From Halobacillus naozhouensis (GTDB taxonomy: Bacteria; Bacillota; Bacilli; Bacillales; Halobacillaceae), in assembly GCF_029714185.1 (NCBI RefSeq), contig NZ_CP121671.1:2790001-2854000 (forward strand): a stretch of DNA of 64,000 nt, in the 5' to 3' direction. The position numbers were made by a program, and so were the translations under genes. Below, in pieces: positions 59,835 to 64,000 of this stretch (positions are counted from its first letter, which is position 1; each line of letters opens with the position of its first letter). A model generated the notes under the pieces. It made no database searches. It was not told where the DNA came from and saw only the letters and a program-made list of their open reading frames with translations.

Positions 59835-60173
59835 ATGAGTCAAAATCAACCGTCTAATAAAATTCAAAACCCTGAAACATCTGTCCCTAAAACCCCGCAA
59901 ATGAACGAGCGTGACTTTATTAATGATCAATTGACAACCGAGAAGTATATGACAGGCTCCTATTCAATCGCCCTGAATGAAGCCAGCAACGAAACACTGT
60001 ACCAGGATCTATCTACCATTTTTAAAGAGACTCAGGATTGTCAGCGAAACTTGTACAATCTTATGTTCAAAAACGGCTGGTATGCTGTTGAACAGGCAGA
60101 GCAAACAAAAGTCCAACAATCCTATCAACAATTTAACGGATACAAAACACAGTTTCCATACAGTGTTCAATAA
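59835..60173 (+). CDS. yusN: CotF-family spore coat protein (YusN-like)
   Basis: 112 residues from ATG after AAGGAGGAGC. CotF pattern: N-D-Q-L-T-T-E-K-Y-M-T-G-S-Y-S-I-A-L-N-E-A and N-L-M-F-K-N-G-W-Y. Occupies the position of yusN after fadM in B. subtilis. Confidence 0.88.
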   Translation: MSQNQPSNKIQNPETSVPKTPQMNERDFINDQLTTEKYMTGSYSIALNEASNETLYQDLSTIFKETQDCQRNLYNLMFKNGWYAVEQAEQTKVQQSYQQFNGYKTQFPYSVQ

Positions 60174-60176
60174 GAA

Positions 60177-60218
60177 CAAAAGCCTGGCTCCATATAATCG
60201 GGCGCCAGGCTTTATCAT
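60177..60218 (+). terminator. Terminator after the coat genes
   Basis: AAAGCCTGGC / GCCAGGCTTT stem immediately after the stop codon. Confidence 0.75.
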
Positions 60219-60225
60219 GTTGCCG

Positions 60226-60432
60226 TCAACCCACCGGCTCATAGCCCTGGGCCTCAATAGCTTTTTTCATCAAATCTTTGCTTACATAAGATTCATCGTA
60301 TGCAATGTCTACTTTTCCACTATTCACATCAACTTCCACAGCATGTACCCCTTCCAGCTTCGTTAATACATCCTTAACGGTTTTCTCACAGTGACTGCAT
60401 GTCATACCATTCACTTCTAATGTTAATTGCAT
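60226..60432 (-). CDS. copZ: Copper chaperone CopZ-like heavy-metal-binding protein
   Basis: 68 residues, one HMA domain with G-M-T-C-S-H-C-E (CxxC). Carries Cu(I) to a copper ATPase. No copA or csoR is adjacent, which is unusual for this gene. Full family length. Confidence 0.88.
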   Translation of the reverse strand: MQLTLEVNGMTCSHCEKTVKDVLTKLEGVHAVEVDVNSGKVDIAYDESYVSKDLMKKAIEAQGYEPVG

Positions 60433-60575
60433 TGTTGTCTACACCTTTCCTTTCAGATTATTATTTATAAAGCGTATCTTTCAAGATTATATAAAGTATG
60501 TTCCACATAAAGTCTGCTCCCTAAACTCTTTATTCAACACGTGATATAATAGCTGAGATGCAAGGAGATGATTCA

Positions 60576-60944
60576 TTGAGAAAATATATCTACATAGGAA
60601 TCGCTCTAGGTGGCGGGGCAGGATCTACTATACGTTATTGGCTCTCCGAAGTATTTAATCAAAACGGATTATTACCCTATGGCACATTACTGGTAAATTT
60701 GGCTGGCTGCTTCTTGCTTAGTTTTTTCTTTAGTAAATTTATTAATTCTACTTGGTCTCCCTCTGTCAAAATCGGCCTCACTACTGGATTTATCGGGTCA
60801 CTAACCACCTTTTCTACTTTTACTATAGAAAGTATAGAGTTGTTACAGGATAGTCTTTATTTAGGTAGTTTTTATCTCTTATTCTCCCTCCTTGGCGGTT
60901 TTATAATGACGTGGTCTGGATTAAAGATAGGTGATTTAACGTGA
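60576..60944 (+). CDS. crcB: Fluoride channel subunit Fluc/CrcB 1
   Basis: 122 residues from a TTG (M-R-K-Y-I-Y-I-G) after AAGGAG. Four membrane segments; G-G-G-A-G-S-T-I-R-Y-W, Y-G-T-L-L-V-N and G-F-I-G-S-L-T-T-F-S-T-F are the Fluc signatures. Pairs with the next gene to form a dual-topology heterodimer exporting fluoride. Confidence 0.93.
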   Translation: MRKYIYIGIALGGGAGSTIRYWLSEVFNQNGLLPYGTLLVNLAGCFLLSFFFSKFINSTWSPSVKIGLTTGFIGSLTTFSTFTIESIELLQDSLYLGSFYLLFSLLGGFIMTWSGLKIGDLT

Positions 60945-61291
60945 TCTCTTCCATTATTGTATTTATGGGTGGCATGCTGGGAGCGATTCTTCGATATGAA
61001 CTAAGTCGATGGCTTAATAAAGATGGAAGGATTCCGTGGGGGACAGCACTCGCAAATATATCCGGAGGATTGCTGCTAGGTTATTTGATTGGAGTACAGG
61101 GGTCACTTAACCTCCCTGACTGGGCCTGGCTGCTAATAACGGTAGGCTTTTGCGGTGGATACACAACCTTTTCTACGTTTAGTTATGAAGTAATGACCTT
61201 GATGAAAAAAAGAGCTTATATAGCTGCTTTTATATATGGGATGGGATCCACATTATTAACGATATTGGGGGCAGCACTGCTGCTTTATTGA
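60941..61291 (+). CDS. crcB: Fluoride channel subunit Fluc/CrcB 2
   Basis: 116 residues from GTG overlapping the first crcB stop (GTGA). G-A-I-L-R-Y-E-L-S, W-G-T-A-L-A-N and G-F-C-G-G-Y-T-T-F-S-T-F are present. Two coupled crcB genes are the usual arrangement in bacilli. Confidence 0.93.
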   Translation: MISSIIVFMGGMLGAILRYELSRWLNKDGRIPWGTALANISGGLLLGYLIGVQGSLNLPDWAWLLITVGFCGGYTTFSTFSYEVMTLMKKRAYIAAFIYGMGSTLLTILGAALLLY

Positions 61292-61299
61292 ACGAAAAG

Positions 61300-61325
61300 A
61301 AAAAGCCCCACGCACTGTGGGGCCG
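61300..61325. terminator. Bidirectional terminator
   Basis: GCCCCAC / GTGGGGC between convergent crcB and the gene at 61334; T run on the minus strand. Confidence 0.78.
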
Positions 61326-61333
61326 ATTAAAAA

Positions 61334-62149
61334 TTAACTGACGACTTCCTTTAGAACATGCATCTCTTCATGATCCAGAAGGTTCTTGTTAACCACTTTG
61401 TGAATTTCTTTATTCATATTTTCCTTGAGGTCTTTCGTTTCTTCCTTATCCCCTACTAAATAAATACGTTCCCATCCATGTTGTTTGGCTTGCTTGTCAA
61501 TTGTAGGGGCAACACTTTTATACCAGCGATAACGATTAGCTTCAAATCGTTCCTGAAACTCATCTTGTTTCGAGCTTTTTGCCCCGCCAGATCTCATAGA
61601 GGCATCCGCATGATGGGGACCTTGATGCTGTCGCCAGTCTTCTGTATCTAAATCCAGTTCAAGCAGTTGGGTATCATGCAATAACCCAAGCTCTGCATCA
61701 ATTAATTTAATTTGATTTTTTTGCGTTAAGACTACACCTGTCTTAGGAAAAGTTTCCTGCATTTCTTTTAATTGATGCAGTACGGGAGATTCTTCCCAAT
61801 AAAATTTACTAGTGACGGGCATCTGCAGCCTTTCAGCAAACCAGACCGAGTCATCCGCTGTGACAAAAAGCACTACACTTTTAGCAAAATGTTGTTCATT
61901 TTCCTGAATATAATTATTTACTTTCTCTTTAACCGTTTCAAAATTTCGTTTTTCCTCGGAGTCCCCTTCTTCCTGAAGGTACGATTCAAAATTATTCAGC
62001 CCATTTTTCAAATGGATACGCCATTCTCCGCCTTGTTGATCAGGATCAGAAGGGTCGGTATTCAAATACATCGTAAAAACTCGATGAGGCTTCTCCAAAT
62101 GTACATGTTCTAACTTTTTAATTTGATCGTTCAGGTTCATAAAGTTCAT
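61334..62149 (-). CDS. VLRF1/baeRF-type release-factor-like protein
   Basis: 271 residues. The N-terminal T-M-Y-L-N-T-D-P region, central domain, and C-terminal helix-rich part (R-Y-R-W-Y-K-S-V-A, I-Y-L-V-G-D) resemble the bacterial eRF1-like (VLRF1) proteins, whose eukaryotic relatives act on stalled ribosomes. The assignment is by pattern only. Two ATG codons, at 62149 and 62140, are both possible starts. Confidence 0.65.
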   Translation of the reverse strand: MNFMNLNDQIKKLEHVHLEKPHRVFTMYLNTDPSDPDQQGGEWRIHLKNGLNNFESYLQEEGDSEEKRNFETVKEKVNNYIQENEQHFAKSVVLFVTADDSVWFAERLQMPVTSKFYWEESPVLHQLKEMQETFPKTGVVLTQKNQIKLIDAELGLLHDTQLLELDLDTEDWRQHQGPHHADASMRSGGAKSSKQDEFQERFEANRYRWYKSVAPTIDKQAKQHGWERIYLVGDKEETKDLKENMNKEIHKVVNKNLLDHEEMHVLKEVVS

Positions 62150-62337
62150 CGACTCCTTTTATTATAGAATCCGTTCTACAGAAACTATTTCCGTTTAAGA
62201 ATTCGGTTAAACTTTGATTCTACACGAATTACCTTCCTATTCCCCTTTTAAAGTTCTGCATGCGATTCCATCATCACTTTTAAAGATTGGTTTCGCTTCC
62301 TCTTCCATAAAAATATCATCCCTTTTGATTAATATTC

Positions 62338-62374
62338 AAAAAAACAACCTGCTGTTGTAACAGCAGGTTGTTTC
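62338..62374 (-). terminator. Terminator of the betaine-binding protein gene
   Basis: AACAACCTGCTGTT / AACAGCAGGTTGTT with a seven-T run on the minus strand. Confidence 0.88.
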
Positions 62375-62383
62375 TTCGTCTTA

Positions 62384-63283
62384 TTATTTTGTCCACTCAG
62401 CAATCAGATCCTGATGATTGTCGATCCATTTTTGGGCGCCTTCCTCAGGAGATTCTGCCTCATTCAACGCACCCATTAAGCTGCCTAGCTGCTGATCGTT
62501 TAACATAAAGTTATCGAACCATTTCACAACTTCTGGCTGGTCTTCCTCAAGCCCAAGTCTTGCCGCGTAGGAAATGTCTTCGGAATCTCCATAAACATTT
62601 TTTGGATCTTTGAGAAATTTAAGATCCAATTCCGCAAACGCCCAATGCGGTTTCCAAAGGGTCACTGCGATCGGTTCTTTTTCCTTCATTGAGTTTTTCA
62701 ATTCCGCCATCATGGTTGGACCAGAAGATGAAGCTAGAGAATAGCTATCTAGATTATACTCTTTTAATGCCTCTTTAGTTAGTGACATAATACTAGCTCC
62801 AGCATCGATACCCACAATTCTTTGCTCAGGGAATTTATCTGACTGCTTTTTAAGATCTTTTATTGTATTTACATCTTTCATATAGGAAGGTACAACAATC
62901 CCAAGTTTGGTTCCCTCATACCATGTATCTCGCCAATCAATTTCCTCTTTATATTTTTCATAAAAAGCCTTATCCGTATGTGGCAGCCAGATTTCCATTC
63001 CGATGTCTAAATCACCGCTTGCTAAGGCTTCATACAAAAAACCTTTTTGTACTTGTTTCAGCTCCACATTATAACCTTTGTTTTCCAGGATGATTTTCCA
63101 CATATTTGATACTGCGACATTTTCAGCCCAGTTATTCATCCCGATACTTATCGTACCTTTGTCGCCTGACTCCTCTCCTTCACTGTCACCGTTTGCGGAA
63201 TCCGAACTTGATTCCCCACAGGCAGCAAGGATCAGGAGTGCACTTAGGCAAACAACAGGTAACCATTTACGTAAACTGCTCAT
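62384..63283 (-). CDS. Glycine betaine/choline ABC transporter binding lipoprotein (OpuAC-like)
   Basis: 299 residues. The signal peptide ends L-A-A-C. OpuAC-type motifs: I-G-M-N-N-W-A-E-N, G-D-L-D-I-G-M-E-I-W-L-P, and W-K-P-H-W-A-F, whose Trp residues can form an aromatic cage. An acidic linker (G-E-E-S-G-D-K) follows the lipobox. Imports osmoprotectants. The ATPase and permease genes are not adjacent, so it must work with a transporter encoded elsewhere. Confidence 0.9.
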   Translation of the reverse strand: MSSLRKWLPVVCLSALLILAACGESSSDSANGDSEGEESGDKGTISIGMNNWAENVAVSNMWKIILENKGYNVELKQVQKGFLYEALASGDLDIGMEIWLPHTDKAFYEKYKEEIDWRDTWYEGTKLGIVVPSYMKDVNTIKDLKKQSDKFPEQRIVGIDAGASIMSLTKEALKEYNLDSYSLASSSGPTMMAELKNSMKEKEPIAVTLWKPHWAFAELDLKFLKDPKNVYGDSEDISYAARLGLEEDQPEVVKWFDNFMLNDQQLGSLMGALNEAESPEEGAQKWIDNHQDLIAEWTK

Positions 63284-63425
63284 AGTTTGTTTCCTCCTTT
63301 ATTATTTAAATAACTATAGAAAATCCGACAAATTCAACACAATTTTGTATTTTACCATAAAATAAATTAAGTTCAAACATTTTATTCTGTACAAAAAAAT
63401 AATAGTAAATGGCATGGAAAAAAAC

Positions 63426-63470
63426 ACCACCTCAGGTCATCCATATTATGGATGACCTGAGGTGGTGGAT
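63426..63470 (-). terminator. Terminator of the YfhD-like gene
   Basis: A perfect 17-base stem (CACCTCAGGTCATCCAT) with a seven-T run on the minus strand. Confidence 0.88.
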
Positions 63471-63481
63471 AATGGAGTAAT

Positions 63482-63670
63482 TTACTTTTTGTGTCTGTTG
63501 TGAACTCTTTGATCTGCTTCTCGACTTCTTTCTAACGCTTCAAAATCTTCATGATCGGCAATTTCTTCGGAAAATTCTATATCACGCCCAGGATGTTTCT
63601 GAGCATCCGGTGTCTGTGGTAATTTGTGTTTTTTCTTTCCTTTGCCGCTGTTATGTTCATCTCTGCCCAT
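63482..63670 (-). CDS. YfhD-family small protein
   Basis: 62 residues, highly charged: M-G-R-D-E-H-N-S-G-K at the start, K-L-P-Q-T-P, E-I-A-D-H-E-D-F-E-A-L-E-R-S-R-E-A-D-Q-R near the end, as in YfhD. Found across bacilli, function unknown, expression often linked to sporulation. GGAGGGATC before the ATG. Confidence 0.75.
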   Translation of the reverse strand: MGRDEHNSGKGKKKHKLPQTPDAQKHPGRDIEFSEEIADHEDFEALERSREADQRVHNRHKK

Positions 63671-63756
63671 TGAGATCCCTCCTTCACTATTGTTGGTCCT
63701 ATTATTTGCCCCAAAAACGTTTCTATTCTATACTTACTGTAATTGAACCAGCTGTT

Positions 63757-63880
63757 TTCTAGGGTTCCGCAATTGTAACGATTGGACTGGACCGAGAGAA
63801 AACACACGACCTTTAGTCGTGATACGGAGGGACAAAAGCCCGGGAGATATCTCATTTGTGAGGTATCTCCCCTTTTCATG
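63757..63880 (+). ncRNA. Guanidine-I (ykkC) riboswitch
   Basis: The ykkC consensus blocks CTAGGGTTCCG, GGACTGGACCGAGAG, ACACACGAC, ATACGGAGGGACAAAAGCCCGGGAGA are all present, followed by a terminator (GGGAGATA / TATCTCCC, then TTTT). Guanidine binding should permit expression of the SMR gene downstream. Confidence 0.95.
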
Positions 63881-63897
63881 GTCAAGGAGGGAATTGA

Positions 63898-64000
63898 ATG
63901 AATAAAGAATGGTTTAAATTAGTTATTGCGGCTTTCTTCGAAGTCGGCTGGGTTATTGGCCTTAAACATGCGGAAAGTGTATTAGCTTGGTCAGGAACAG
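63898..64000 (+). CDS. SMR-family guanidine exporter subunit (partial)
   Basis: The first 34 codons only; the gene runs off the window. M-N-K-E-W-F-K-L-V-I-A-A-F-F-E-V-G-W-V matches SMR transporters, with the essential membrane Glu in A-A-F-F-E. ATG after AAGGAGGG. With the guanidine-I riboswitch directly upstream it should be a guanidinium exporter (GdnC/Gdx type). Confidence 0.9.
   Translation, partial: MNKEWFKLVIAAFFEVGWVIGLKHAESVLAWSGT

Noticed and set aside
60440..60575. Fluoride riboswitch before crcB
   Set aside because: The conserved blocks of the crcB motif could not be found in the short leader.

Overview
The window looks like chromosomal DNA of a low-GC, spore-forming and probably salt-adapted member of the Bacillaceae (Halobacillus/Virgibacillus-like; this placement is inference). 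Supporting signs are the gene order sufCDSUB, yurZ, metQPN, yusDEF, gcvH, yusI, fadE-fadA-fadN, fadM and yusN, which follows the Bacillus subtilis yur/yus region, plus spore-coat genes, a YfhD-type small protein, a glycine-betaine binding lipoprotein, SAM-I and guanidine-I riboswitches, and a FadR operator.

Layout. Positions 1-1005 hold a TSUP-family membrane protein and a strong terminator that seems to be the original terminator of the suf operon. Positions 1006-40772 form a 39.7-kb accessory island bounded by perfect 26-bp direct repeats. The right copy is the last 26 coding bases before the sufB stop codon, and the left copy still encodes the same SufB C-terminus with a stop. Both island ends also carry tandem GGGGCACAAA-like motifs, as integrase arm sites do, but no integrase gene is visible.

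The island is unusual. It is a long run of mostly single-gene units, nearly all on the minus strand. Many encode 55-130-residue membrane proteins or small lipoproteins; others encode alpha/beta hydrolases, a P-loop kinase, a nucleotidyltransferase, UppP, a LysE-type exporter, two ECF sigma/anti-sigma operons, XRE or PadR regulators with membrane partners, and an ABC transporter. About 30 copies of one repeat family separate the units. Each copy has a CTGGCCC box, a GC-rich palindrome and a GCGCCCGTTT box, followed in many copies by GAAGACTTGATTTCAAG. All copies point the same way and most sit just 3' of a gene. The palindrome arms come in at least three versions while the flanking boxes stay constant. 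Two identical 2,643-bp group II introns are inserted at the same point inside two of these repeats. Several units are duplicated (the 71-residue family three times, the 106-residue family twice) and several genes are broken by a deletion, frameshift, nonsense codon or IS21 insertion. The whole resembles an integron cassette array without an integron integrase.

Positions 40773-64000 are ordinary core genome: Fe-S cluster assembly (suf), methionine uptake under two tandem SAM riboswitches, thioredoxin-like and Toprim proteins, glycine cleavage H protein, fatty-acid beta-oxidation with a FadR box, proline dehydrogenase with a CcpA cre site, coat proteins, a copper chaperone, a pair of Fluc fluoride channels, a betaine-binding protein, and at the right edge a guanidine-I riboswitch followed by the start of an SMR exporter gene.
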